The notes beneath the pieces were generated by a model. That model saw only the letters and a list, made by a program, of their open reading frames with translations, did not search any database and was not told the DNA's origin. Of a stretch of 64,000 nt of DNA, positions 53,940-64,000 are shown piece by piece. The position numbers and the translations under genes were made by a program. The first letter of the stretch is position 1. Each line of letters begins with the position of its first letter. The DNA lies in assembly GCA_033032175.1 (NCBI GenBank), contig CM065318.1, positions 17,608,001 to 17,672,000 on the forward strand, in the 5' to 3' direction. The DNA comes from Saturnia japonica. Taxonomy: Eukaryota > Arthropoda > Insecta > Lepidoptera > Saturniidae.

Positions 53940-54668
53940 TTAAAAATATATTTATTCCTTCCACAGAAATACTGTGACACTCGACTGCATTTTTAAACAA
54001 CTAGAGAATGTCTTTAATAGAAATAAAAGTGTTAATACTTTAATTTTAATAATAAATACTCTCACTTGACTTACTTTTGGAATTAATCAAACACTTTAGG
54101 AAACTCGTATAATTGCGGAAGATTTAGTTAAGGATGAATAGAAAACCTTTTTTTAAATACTCGTTTATCGATAAAATCCTTGAAGATAAGAACTGCGCAG
54201 CGATGTGTATACACAGCTTAAAATGACCATAAAAACAAACACGATATCCCTTCATTGCTAGGGTTAAATATGAAATTTATTCAAAAGGTAAGAGTCGAGT
54301 TATCTTAAACAAAAATCTCTTTAGTAACCGCTTTCAAAGAAATGATACAGCTGTGCTTGAATAGTCTCTGATTGTGATTCGTCTCTGTTTTATTTTTATG
54401 TTCTTTGAAAACGTTCGTTATGCTTTACACAGAATTCCGAGTGCTTTATGAAAAAATATGTCAAGTAGGAGAGCGAAAAATTAAAAATAAAGCTCATGGG
54501 GTTTTTTACACTTCCGCCATTATGGTTTGGTCGTAAATAACTCTAGACTTTGACTAATATTACTGAGAACGCGCGTTCATTCATTTAACGGTTGGTAATT
54601 TTTTCATCGTTTCAACTCTTTATTTGTAACATTTCTCAGCTTATCGTGTAGGCTAAACGGGTATGTTT
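53940..54668. other. No gene seen
   Basis: Unassigned AT-rich spacer. Confidence 0.4.
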
Positions 54669-54670
54669 TT

Positions 54671-55289
54671 ATTAGAGATGTGCCAGATATCCGTATCTAC
54701 AGATATCCGCGGGGGAAAAGGGACCCGTATTCGTAATTTTTTTGCGGAACTAGAACAGATTTTTATTTTTGTTCCTATTAAATTTGAATGGTAAAAAATT
54801 ATTTTAGTTATTAGTAGTTTAGATTAGGTATATAGCATTAAAATAACAAAAATATTCCTTTTTAAAACAGTCCAATTACACACAAAACATAAAATATCAT
54901 ACTAGTATTTAAATGAAATTCGCAGACAAACCTGACGTAGTACTCTACGCTGTATTTTGTCACACTAAGTTCTTATCCATAAGGCTCGTAATACATAAGC
55001 ATTTGAGAATGGATTGAGGCATGGAGATGGACGAATTGTCCGAGTTGTAGATAACTTAGTGACGCCGGAAAAGACGAAAACGAAAGGAGAGTAGAAAATA
55101 GGTACTTAGTAAATCCAATTCTTTACGATAGAATGACAAATAGTAGGTACCTATCTATGTTCTTAATTGCATCCAAATTTAATACAGCACGAGAAAGCTA
55201 CTCATTAATATTCTTTTTTTCTCGAAGTCTTCTTAATATGTGTCTATATCCGCGGATTCACATTTTTAAGTATCCGGCACATCTCTAAT
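54671..55289. mobile_element. hAT-like MITE, about 615 bp
   Basis: The left end is attagagatgtgccagata. The right end, reversed, is attagagatgtgccggata, one mismatch in 19. A 'tagagatgtgc' start is typical of hAT-type MITEs. A second inward pair, 'atatccgcgg' / 'ccgcggat', extends the symmetry. I could not find a clean 8-bp duplication. No transposase frame. Confidence 0.7.
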
Positions 55290-55394
55290 TTTGGTACACT
55301 TTATTTAAAACAAAGATCATTGGTGTCTCGTTTATTGGACGAGAACCGCGTCTATATTTAACTCTCTTCACTCACTTCATTCTTGCTGACTGTA

Positions 55395-55690
55395 AAATGA
55401 CGTCTAAGTTGGTAGCGTGTACGGACTCCGTGTCGATCGACGTAAGTTCGAATCTCTGCAATGAGCTTCAGCTTTCTATGAAGGAAAACATCGTGGTGAA
55501 ACCGTAGCATGGTGGTAGGGCTTTTTAGCGTTATGACCACAATCTCATCTGATCTTAAGTGATGATGTGGCTTAAGTTTGTAGAATGCTAAGCCTAGTGG
55601 AAGACTGGCTCTCAAGTGCAAATATCGGAACACATTTTGGTGCACATCATGCTATGGTTTCATCGTGATGTTTTCCTTCACCGAAAACAT
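55395..55690. mobile_element. Rearranged SINE-1: two parts in opposite orientation
   Basis: 55396-55525 reads on the plus strand as a SINE-1 head ('agttggtagcgtgtacggac', box-B-like 'aagttcgaatctct') into 'gcatggtggtagggcttttt'. From 55526 the sequence turns into the antisense SINE-1 tail ('agcgttatgaccacaatctc') and runs back to 'atgctatggtttcatcgtga'. Either a second copy inserted head-on or an internal inversion occurred. Confidence 0.7.
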
Positions 55691-55744
55691 AGGCTGTACA
55701 TTGTACAGGGAAAAATATGATTCACTAATTTCGATTTAAAGGAA

Positions 55745-56465
55745 CTAGCGATCGCTCTGAGCTCGATATTCGACCAGCGACTTCTTGATCATAGACTATT
55801 TTCTGTTTGACATTTACAGTATTCATGAACCTAAACAATGAGTATTATCTACATCACTTGCTGTCACTTTTCGTTGAGTGAAAATGTCTATATTTTGGGG
55901 GGTTTAAGTTCAATGGCACCGGTCGGGTTAGGATTCGCAGTATTAATTTATTTATTTTATCTGTTAACCAAGAACGGCTATGCGGTTAACTTATATGCGG
56001 TGGAAGTGGGAGCGAGAGGTATTCCAGCGAAATCTCTCTATAACTTGTTAAAAGACCTCGGCCTGTCGAGAACGGCAGTAAGTTCTATTTTAGAATGGGT
56101 AACTAAAGTAGCATTAAAAGGCTCTTATCAAATCTGGCTTGGCAGGGAGGGTATCGCGGGCAGTCAAGGTGAGCACTGATGTGCATCATAAAGGGGCCCC
56201 TTAAACCTACACCTGGGTCGCAAGTCCAGGAGACTGCTCGTGTTCCCTCTGTCTGTTACACGATGGACTCGGCACCCGCACGGTGAATCCATGTAATGCT
56301 GAGATTTTTGTCTCATATATTATTAACAGATATTATAGATAAATTTTAGCTTTCTGCACTCCTTCTCTATATAAACTTTAACCATACCAAATATCACAGT
56401 CTTCCGTGCACGCAATACGCTTAAAAAGGGGTAGAAAGCTTTTGCTTCACGTATTAATATATAGA
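55745..56465 (-). mobile_element. Helitron B interrupted by a LINE 3' end
   Basis: Plus-strand CTAG at 55745-55748 follows A, and the right end is attaatatataga (56465) next to T, so both Helitron ends are intact. Family sequence is continuous to about 55962 and resumes near 56315 ('attattaacagatattatag'). Confidence 0.83.
55963..56314 (+). pseudogene. LINE C-terminal fragment and 3' UTR inserted in Helitron B
   Basis: The open frame from about 55967 to the TGA at 56177-56179 encodes VEVGARGIPAKSLYNLLKDL, then LSRTAVSSILEWV and a LKGSYQIWLGR end. I recognise this as a recurrent C-terminal segment of non-LTR retrotransposon polyproteins, probably the restriction-like-endonuclease (R2/R4/NeSL) group. 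A GC-rich 3' UTR follows to 'gagatttttgtctcat'. No reverse transcriptase remains. The reading frame continues upstream into Helitron sequence by chance, so the methionine at 55838 is not a real start. Confidence 0.65.
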
Positions 56466-56739
56466 TAAATTTGATTGTACCGATAGCTCAATCTCATACG
56501 TACCTAATTCAGCGATATCGTTGAATATAAAATATATAATACAGTTGAAACGTATCACATTGACACATTAAACGAAAGTTAATCCTGACCCTACCGTTGT
56601 CGGCGTCGAAAAGATTTCCCACGAGTCCGTCGCACGAAACCTTTGCGTGTGGTACAAGTATGAAGGCGCAGAGTTGTATCTGATACCTGCGTATTTATTC
56701 ATCAAAATCAAAAGTCAAAACTACGAAATACTTTATTAA

Positions 56740-57090
56740 ATTTAGGCCCTAAGAAGGCACTTATGAATGTTAAAATACTAATACTTGTTTGGAGAACATC
56801 TCAGCCCACTTAGCTGGCAAGAAACTCGAACGGATTTATCATTATTTTTTCAACTGTACAAAAAATATTTACATATAATAAACTTTTTACTAATTTAGTG
56901 GATGCACAGAGAGGGAGTCACTTCCAGACATCACTATCGTTCATGTACTACAGTTCACTAGAGTTTTTAATAGTAAAACCTACTTGATATGGTCCTTATA
57001 CTTATGGTCCAGCAAATCAGTGATGTGCTTGGGGATCTTATTATAAAACCTAACAGGGTGTAAGGGGTGTCGAAATACATCTATAAAACC
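56740..57090 (-). pseudogene. CR1-like LINE C-terminus and 3' UTR, minus strand
   Basis: The minus strand encodes VRFYNKIPKHITDL followed by HKYKDHIK. This is the 'rFYNkiP..i..L....FK..ik..L' tail of CR1-superfamily ORF2 proteins. A stop and then LYYMNDSDVWK in a shifted context follow. The 3' UTR carries the antisense of 'ggcaagaaactcgaacgg' and 'gccctaagaaggcactt', shared with 50460-50720 and 59545-59650. Confidence 0.65.
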
Positions 57091-57375
57091 GAGACGCCCA
57101 AGCCACCTCACCTGCACGTGATGCATCGTGTTGAGTAGCGAACGACGAAATGGCGATAGCACTCTACAGCCAGACTGGGTCGCGACCACCATGTATGTGG
57201 TGTAAAGTTCGTCATAGTGACCAGCTTTTACGTGTCGCGTTTCGGGATTAGCCTGTGCATACCCAGTTAAATGTATGCAAGCCAGTATGACAGCAGCGAC
57301 CGTCGACGGATTACGAGCTGTCTTTGGTCGCCGTTGTGTTAGGATTGTACTGTGCTTACCATCAGGGACATTACC
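57080..57375. repeat. Repeat G, related to 22290-22545
   Basis: 'gttcgtcatagtgaccagct', 'cgcgtttcgggattagcctg', 'tgcatacccagttaaat', 'cagcgaccgtcgacggatta' and 'gcttaccatcagggacatta'. The minus-strand frame runs from this segment into the LINE tail, though with atypical composition. Confidence 0.6.
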
Positions 57376-57857
57376 GTCAATTTGCTGTGCTACTATTAAA
57401 AGAAACACAGTATTACCTAAAAGACTTTTATTGATCGAATTCCGAAATACGGTAATAGTCTTGTTCAATTGTTTTATAGTATAAGCTAGTTGTGCTCGAT
57501 TTTCTCAAACGTGCTAAAATTGTTCAAGTAATTCACCACCTCGCCGATCCATCCGTAAAGCGTATTATTGTCCTCACTTCTCGTATTTGTCTACAGCTTT
57601 TCAATTTGCTCGACGTTGATGGACACTGCGCTGCTCTTTAAGTTTGTAGCGTGAAGCTATATAGCCCATCTTTCTATCAGCTATATATCTTTCCCAATAA
57701 ATCCGCTATGATATGCAAAAATACTTTTTAAATTTTAACTACTAGTACCAAAGATTAGCGCGTTCAAATAAAAACAAAAAGGGACCAGAAAATACATAAA
57801 TAGAAATATAGAAGTAAAATTATATAAATAGAAGTATAGGTACATCATAATAATCAT

Positions 57858-58211
57858 TATATTAATACGTGAAGCAAAAATTTTCTACCCATTTTTAAGC
57901 GTACTGCGTGCACGGAAGACTGTGAGATTTCGCACGGTTAAAGTTTATATGGAGAAAGAGTCCAGAACGCCAAAATTTATCTATAATATCTATTACTAAT
58001 ATATTAAATTAAATTAATTAATACTGCAATTCCTAATCGGACCAGTGCCGTTGAACCTTGACCGTCCAAAATATGAACGTTGTCACTCAATGAAAAGTGA
58101 CAGCAAGTGATATAATATTCATTGTTTAGGTTCATACTGCAAATGTCAATCAGAAAATAGTCTATGATTTAAAAGTCGCCGGTCGAATTTCAATCATTGA
58201 ACGACCGCTAG
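57858..58211 (+). mobile_element. Helitron B copy
   Basis: Starts near 'atattaatacgtgaagcaaa' (its TC end has changed) and ends gaccgCTAG|T at 58208-58211. All family blocks are in order. Confidence 0.77.
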
Positions 58212-58214
58212 TAA

Positions 58215-59520
58215 TATATAAATACGTGAAACTAAATGTCTTATCTGTTTAATTGTGGTTTGTATTTTATATTATCGCTTAGCCCTTTAAAAATCAAATT
58301 ATTTGTAGCCTAAATCCTTTCTAGAGAGCTTAGTTCCGAAACTTGCATTCAAACGACTACAACAGGATTTAAACTCATTAAATGTTGAAACGACTAGCGT
58401 TCCACCTGCTGTATGTATTTGGTACTATGTCAGAAACCTTCACGCAAATAGTATGTTGAAAATAATATTAGTAAATATCGAATTAGTATTAGATTTCTCA
58501 TAACACGGCCATCGCGTATTTTCCTTATAATTTATTTTGTTTTAAAAATCGTTATCGTTAATAAATAGCACCACAGCCTTATGGGGTAAGAGTAATATTT
58601 TAAGTGCGCCTGGATCATCACTTGAACGTCTATGTACGTGCCCTTATACATATATATTCGTAGATTTGTAAGTAATATAAATGGCAGAGATTAATATTGC
58701 TTCTAATCCGACTTCGATTAGAAAATAATTTTAGTACACATATTTTGCAAACTTTCTGTTCTCTACTTGGGTGTTTTGGATGTACGTATAATAACTGTTT
58801 ATTTCGAATTATTGAGGAATAAATTTCAAGAATTTAGTATCTTAACTTTGCCTTCCCAACACATCTTGAAAAATATAATGTTTGTTCGGAAAAATGAAGA
58901 TAATTTTGAACTTGTAACTTAACACGCACAATTTCAATATTAGAAATAAACATAAAATCGTCATTTCGTCTTTTAGACTTATTAAAACAAAAAATTACGA
59001 GTTGCACTCCGGGAGTGTTGACAGAAGTGAAAACTTATTTTGGTGCGTTAGGCATTTTTTAGATAGATACTAGGGTTATTGGGTTATGAGTTGCATTTTA
59101 TTTATGAATTGTATTTTATTAATTATTAGAAACTTTAAAATACATTTAATATTCTTTTATGAAAGACGCGTTCGCGGTCTGCTATATGTACATGCATATA
59201 TGCACAAGCTATAGCTGCGTCTCGTAACGGTGTCGCGAGTCCAGAGATTTTATCTCATTTAAAAATATGCGTACCGCGCTAAAAGAAGTTTTTACTTCAA
59301 TACAAGTTTTTTAAGTAATTGTGTTAAGTTTTATAATAAACTAAGCACATTACCGATTTACCGGATAATAAGTTCAAGAATCATGTTAAGCAGGTTTTAT
59401 TGTCGAAGGGGTATTATTATAGGGTGGCTGATTACGTGAATGATGGTGATGTCTGTGTACATCTACTAAAAATAATAATAACTGTATATAATTAAATACT
59501 GCAAAACCATTTAAAAAAAA
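58215..59520. other. No gene seen
   Basis: AT-rich spacer with no recognised repeats. Confidence 0.4.
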
Positions 59521-59527
59521 AAATAAG

Positions 59528-59660
59528 TTGTTGATAAGCACGATCGAGTTTCTTGTCGGTACTTCACGATGGCTGGGATGTTTTCCGAACCGGTGGTGGT
59601 ATTTTTACATTCATAAGTTGGGCTCACTTCAACGTTATAGGGAGTTTATCGTTATAAAGG
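59528..59660 (+). repeat. LINE 3'-UTR-like fragment
   Basis: 'atcgagtttcttgtcggtac', 'gatggctgggatgttttccg' and 'tttttacattcataagttgg' resemble the plus-strand reading of the 3' UTR found antisense at 56760-56840. Short and diverged. Confidence 0.4.
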
Positions 59661-59959
59661 ATAACGTTATAAAGAGTTTACACTGTAATTATTATATAGC
59701 CAAAAAAAGTCACAAATGAAGATGATTACATACACAATTTGGCAATGGGACAGACTCAGCTGATGCTATATGACGTGGTATAATCTCACAATACAGATCT
59801 GGTTTTCAGTCTGCCCACATTAATATATAGTCCATATTACTTGCGATCGGCGGCTCGGCTCGGGTCGTCACATCATATTACAAATTGATTAATTTAAAGA
59901 TAAGTTAAAGTCAAATAGTTAAAAAATAATAATAGGAAAATGTAAGTATTTCAATTAAA

Positions 59960-60484
59960 CTATTTCCATTTCTTTATTTTCTCGATGACAGTTCTAATTT
60001 GACAGTTGTAGTGTTGTGACCAAATAAGTAATATCCATCGAGTGACAGTGACGATTCATCAGATTTTGATTGAAATAAATAAATAAAGATTACCTGTCGT
60101 TATAATTATTTCGTTTCATTGTCGAGTACCTACTTATACCTACTTATTTTACAACAGCTTCGAAAATTTTCAAGAAGTTGACATTATCAATAAAGAATTA
60201 ATACGTGTAACATCTTGTAATTAAATATAATATTAGTTAATAAATTTGTACAAAAGTATCCGGCAGTAGTTTAGTTTCTTACATTTTGTAAAAAAATATC
60301 GGTTCTGTTATCGTGTTACGTTTATCGATATAGCTCCATCCCTATCAGTTTCTCCGACTCTGGTATAACCTTGTACATGTGTAAACGTCATATTTTTATA
60401 AAATAATGCATACATAATGTAAAAAAGACGCTCGTTCAAGTTATCACAGAAGCTTTCATCGAGAAAATAAAAAAATTGAAATGG
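59960..60484 (-). mobile_element. TIR element M1, second copy, 525 bp
   Basis: The reverse complement of 45682-46226, with moderate divergence and small indels. Terminal repeats are ctatttccatttctttattt... and, reversed, ccatttcaatttttttattt.... In both copies the CCATTTCC end is bordered by tata and the CTATTTCC end by ttta, so the true ends may lie a few bases farther out. Confidence 0.82.
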
Positions 60485-60604
60485 TATAATGACTATGATA
60501 TTATTTCAAATTAATTATTAGTAAAGAGAGTAATATATTAATAACATAAACATAACACAATAGTAAGTAGATGGTTAATTAATTGATTGATTATAATTTC
60601 TTAT

Positions 60605-60875
60605 AAACCGATTTAAAAAAAAAAACGGTAGTTTACATAATTCGAATGTATAAATCATAGATGTTTAATTATATAATTTTATGGATGTTCAGCCATAACT
60701 TCTTTGTTTAGGAACCGATTTGGATGATTCTTTTTTGTTGGATATGGGATACCTCAAGGGCGGTTCCATTTTAATTTCATTGGCATTTGACCTTCAACTT
60801 CGAAGATATACCTGTAAACACTTCAAAATTATTAAGTTGGTTTTCTTTTTCGTTAAAATTTGTCTTATTTTTATT
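60605..60875 (+). repeat. Repeat F copy
   Basis: 'aaaccgatttaaaaaaaaaa', 'agccataacttctttgttta', 'ggatatgggatacctcaagg', 'attggcatttgaccttcaac' and 'ttttcgttaaaatttgtctt', in family order. Confidence 0.7.
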
Positions 60876-60945
60876 GATACAATTCTGTTTCTTCCACCCT
60901 TAATCACTCTATAGCGACCTGACTTATAACCCGGTCAGCTTAGGC

Positions 60946-61203
60946 CGACAAAATTTAAGTGTCTGTTTGTAGTGTCAAAATAACAGCTTTTTACTAAATG
61001 TGTATGAAAGTATGTACGGCATTTATAACAAAAACCCAATTTATAAAATTTTCGTCATGTGTTGACTTTTCGTTCCAACTAATCTCCGAAACGGTTGCAT
61101 CGAAATTGACGGGTCTTTCACTGGTAGATAGCTGATATTATAAGAAGTAACATAGGATACTTTTATCTGTAATAAACGCATGCGAAGCTGCAGGCACAGC
61201 TAT
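60946..61203 (+). mobile_element. Helitron A, internally deleted
   Basis: It begins at 'aaatttaagtgtctgtttgt' and runs through 'acggttgcatcgaaattgac' to 'ataggatacttttat'. It then jumps directly to the terminal 'gcgaagctgcaggcacagc', ending CTAT for CTAG before T. About half of the family is missing. Confidence 0.72.
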
Positions 61204-61209
61204 TATAAA

Positions 61210-62195
61210 ATAAATTCATACAGAAAAAATTGCAATGTCCAGATAAAAATAAAACGTAATAAGAACTTAAAATATTAAAACTACTGAAAGAAATAAAAAC
61301 GCATATATTTATTTAAATAAAACCTAAATAATCAACTTCCAATATGAACCGACAATTTAAAAAAAGAACTTTGAAATAGCGCGAGCCCTACCTATAGAGT
61401 TTAGGGTTACCAGTTTATTGATATGATTTCAAAGGTAATTAAATTAATAATTTTACATTTAATATCTTATTGATTGTGAATAGAAGTATGTATTATGTAG
61501 TGTTATAAGTAAATCTTTTAGTCTATTTGTGCTTTAGCACCTTTAAAAATGGTCCGAGTTGCAGACATGCCTTTTTATGCTTTTTAATTTTGGTTTCTTA
61601 AATAAAGAAAAAATTTCCTAAAAAAAATATTTTGTCTTTTGATTATGCTATATTTATTTCTTTTATCATGCCACAATTGCATGTAATTTTTCTATATAAA
61701 ATAGTTTCTATGTTCGACGGCTCAATTTTTTTGCTATAAATACGTGTTACTTAAATGATTATTTATTTTATGGCAAATCACTGATGCAGTCAGAAACAAA
61801 CGTGTCTATTGCTGCTTTTCGTGTTGGTGCCAAAAACTTCGTTAACAGTTTCCAAAACCACTCTAAGAATCCAACATAACTATAAAAGGAAAAAAAAAAC
61901 AACCCTCCATTTACTAAATATTATATTACACAAATTCAATAAATACAATGACTGGATATCTGAAAGCGATTTCTTCTCTGTAAATGCACTAAAAATTATA
62001 ATACCTATACTCTATCAAGTTATTAGCCAGATCTTCTTAATGATTAGGATGTTTCTAACTGGTGGTAGTGTTTTTACAACTATATGTCTTGTTAGAGCCT
62101 AACTTCAGTAATGTATTTTAGATTTTGAATCAAGGGGATTGGTTATCAATGAAAAGAGATGATAACACCAGTTAAAATACATTTCCCGGCGTATT
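61210..62195. other. No gene seen
   Basis: AT-rich spacer. The 97-codon frame at 61809-62102 has no recognisable feature. Confidence 0.4.
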
Positions 62196-62204
62196 TTTAA
62201 CAGT

Positions 62205-62360
62205 AAAATGGCAACCCCGAACTCACCGGAGCTCCGAAGTGTTCTCTAATTGGCGACACTCGAACCGAGCCTGTTATTGGCCGAGGCGGGAACACTACAG
62301 GCCCGTGTTTTTCCTTTTCCTTTTTTCGACGCGACCGCCGAGGCACGAAGCATCGTAGCC
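62205..62360 (-). promoter_or_regulatory. Possible CpG-rich promoter / first-exon-like island, minus strand
   Basis: On the minus strand this GC-rich patch has two CCAAT motifs (ggccaataacagg and cgccaattagag) followed by cggagctccggtgagttcgg, which contains a good splice-donor consensus (CG|GTGAGT). The layout would fit a promoter and short non-coding first exon read leftwards, but no downstream exon was found. It could also be chance or repeat-derived. Confidence 0.2.
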
Positions 62361-62593
62361 ACATTTTTCTATAATAAAAATATCGGAATATTGGTATACC
62401 GAATAAGATGGTGAAGATTTTTATATAGGATTTCATGAAGTAACTGTTAGGTTATTACAAAAGGTAGTTAACTTGTTACCTTTTCTATAGATTTATCTAC
62501 TTTCTTCAGTTTAGTTATTTTGAATAACAGTTACAACAAGGTAAATTGAAAATTTAACAAACCCCCCACACTATAATATACATTATTTAGTAA

Positions 62594-63059
62594 CTAGCTG
62601 TGCCAGTGACTTCGCTTACGTGGAATACACAATGCCCGAGCGAATCTTGCTCCCCCGCTCCCGGCTATTTTAAAGACAAATTCTTATTGTGGGTGTTCCT
62701 TAGAAGATAGATGTATACTATCTCGGATTTTTTTGTAGGTGTCTACATTAATTTTGTACATTAATTTGCTATATCCCTTATGGTTTACTCAGCGTAAGCC
62801 ATTTAAGCGTCGGAATTGATTCACCATGACCAGTTTTTTTATTTGTGCGGAACCCTAATTCAGCTAATCAGCTCTACCAGTGAAAGTCCTCTCACAATCG
62901 GTCCAACCGTTTCGGAGATTACCCGGATGAAACAGACAGACAAAATTTTTCAAAATGGGTTTTTTGTTAAAGGTATAGTATATACTTTCATATGCATTTA
63001 GTAAAAAGCTGTTATTTTGATATTACAAACAGGCACTTCAATTTTATTAATTGTATAGA
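62594..63059 (-). mobile_element. Helitron A, full-length
   Basis: Plus-strand CTAG at 62594-62597 after A. The right end attgtataga (63059) is next to T. Family blocks are in order, with a small deletion before 'cagctctaccagtgaaagtc'. Confidence 0.8.
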
Positions 63060-63064
63060 TTAGG

Positions 63065-63765
63065 TAGTAATTAGGTATGTATATATGATTTAATAATTGT
63101 GGGCATGCAATCAATATACGGAAAATAAATGAAACAATCAATTTTAATACAGTTTATTTAATATCAGTCGTGTATGCGTGCGAAACGGATAATTAACATT
63201 TGTAATAAACGTCAAAATTGGTTTCCTGGACACTTTTTAGTGGTGCAAAGAACAAAACTCTCGTTTCTATGAAAATCCATCCAGTTTTATTACATAGCTC
63301 AATCTTTACGGACTGTAACTTCAAATTTTTTTTCGTACATTTACCGCAACTGTTTAATAAAAGTCGATTTCTAAGAAAAATAGACTCATTTTAACCAAAA
63401 AAAGCAATTAGGAGATTATTTGATATACTGAAAAGACTTCTTAATTGACCCAAAACAAATCACTCGAGGCAATAAAGTTGATTCATTAAACAATTTTAAT
63501 TTGCAGTAATTCATCGCTACGCTCGTCGGGTTTGCCTTGATTTGTAGGAGTAAGCGATTATTTTAGACGATAACCTACTTACTTACTCACTTTACTTATA
63601 ACCTACTTACTTTACTTCTCATTGGGACTTTAAACTTACTCCACGGGAGCTGAAATATTCCTCTGTTCAGCTTAATTATTTAATTCATTATGGTATTTAA
63701 AATATCTTATTTTCTTGCCTTTGATTAAATTTTAAGTATTTTATATTCCATCTTTTATCGTTATA
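63065..63765. other. No gene seen
   Basis: Unassigned. A short tandem of 'acctacttacttactcactt' type lies near 63570-63620. Confidence 0.4.
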
Positions 63766-63860
63766 GGTTTAGCGTTATAGCCACTATCTCACCTGATCTT
63801 AAGTGACGATGTGAATCAAGATGCTTAGATGAAACTGGCTCTCAAGGGCAACTACACCTA
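63766..63860 (-). mobile_element. SINE-1 tail fragment
   Basis: 'tttagcgttatagccactat' and 'ctcacctgatcttaagtgac' then 'ctggctctcaagggcaacta' are antisense SINE-1 3' sequence (compare 17038-17110 and 55526-55620). Confidence 0.6.
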
Positions 63861-64000
63861 ATTAATTTTAAGACAGATTAACAGATAACACAAAGCTTAA
63901 AGATATTAATTTTTTCTCAAGATTTACTTATATTATTACAATTTAAGTGAACACTAAAAAGGAATTTTGAAAACCTTAAGGGTGTTAATAAGGAAGTTCC

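Noticed and set aside
54671..55289. Definite hAT element with an 8-bp duplication
   Set aside because: The terminal repeats fit, but the flanking octamers do not match, so only 'hAT-like' is stated.
55838..56179. 113-codon host gene
   Set aside because: Its first part is Helitron B sequence and its second part a LINE C-terminus. The frame joins them by chance.

Overview
The window looks like gene-poor nuclear DNA of a moth or butterfly (Lepidoptera). The background is very AT-rich. It is packed with families typical of lepidopteran genomes: non-autonomous Helitrons with TC...CTAG ends inserted between A and T, several tRNA-derived SINEs, small TIR elements, CR1/Jockey-like and RTE-like LINE remnants, and one long GC-rich R1-clade LINE. 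The species cannot be told from the sequence. I found no convincing host protein-coding gene and no functional tRNA or rRNA gene. The window is best read as intergenic or intronic DNA.

Layout. 0-7 kb: a (CA)n microsatellite, Helitron and SINE remnants, a perfect 47-bp inverted repeat (2807-2938), a lepidopteran 'gggttccgta' repeat, Jockey-like LINE tails and a GC-rich retroposon-like island at 6.3 kb. 7.3-9.2 kb: a nest in which copies of one GC-rich, poly(A)-tailed retroposon family (here 'retroposon P') have been inserted into and beside one another, each with target-site duplications. 10-17 kb: Helitrons A and B, SINEs and short tandem duplications. 17.5-19 kb: a Helitron-like element expanded into about eight 163-bp tandem units. 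23 kb: a clean retroposon P copy with a 12-bp duplication. 24-29 kb: SINE and Helitron copies.

29.74-33.97 kb is the centrepiece. It is an R1-clade non-LTR retrotransposon, cut off at its 5' end inside ORF1, with a 1050-codon ORF2 (AP endonuclease, reverse transcriptase, CCHC finger) that reads open throughout. It has a 30-A tail and a 13-bp target-site duplication. 34-45 kb: AT-rich DNA, further Helitrons, two short retroposon P copies, and an apparent 720-bp palindrome at 39.1-39.9 kb that resolves into two opposite insertions of one retroposon, each with its own duplication. 45.7-47.5 kb: two abutting TIR elements, then a Helitron B interrupted by a Helitron A. 47.6-49.7 kb: a decayed CR1/Jockey-superfamily LINE on the minus strand. 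51 kb: an RTE-like C-terminal fragment. 52.8-64 kb: more Helitrons, SINEs, a hAT-like MITE, a Helitron B carrying the tail of another LINE, and LINE 3' ends.

How the parts work together. The only potentially competent machinery visible is ORF2 of the R1-clade element. The rest are passengers or fossils. The nested insertions and duplications allow a relative order of insertions to be read directly. No new cellular system is claimed.
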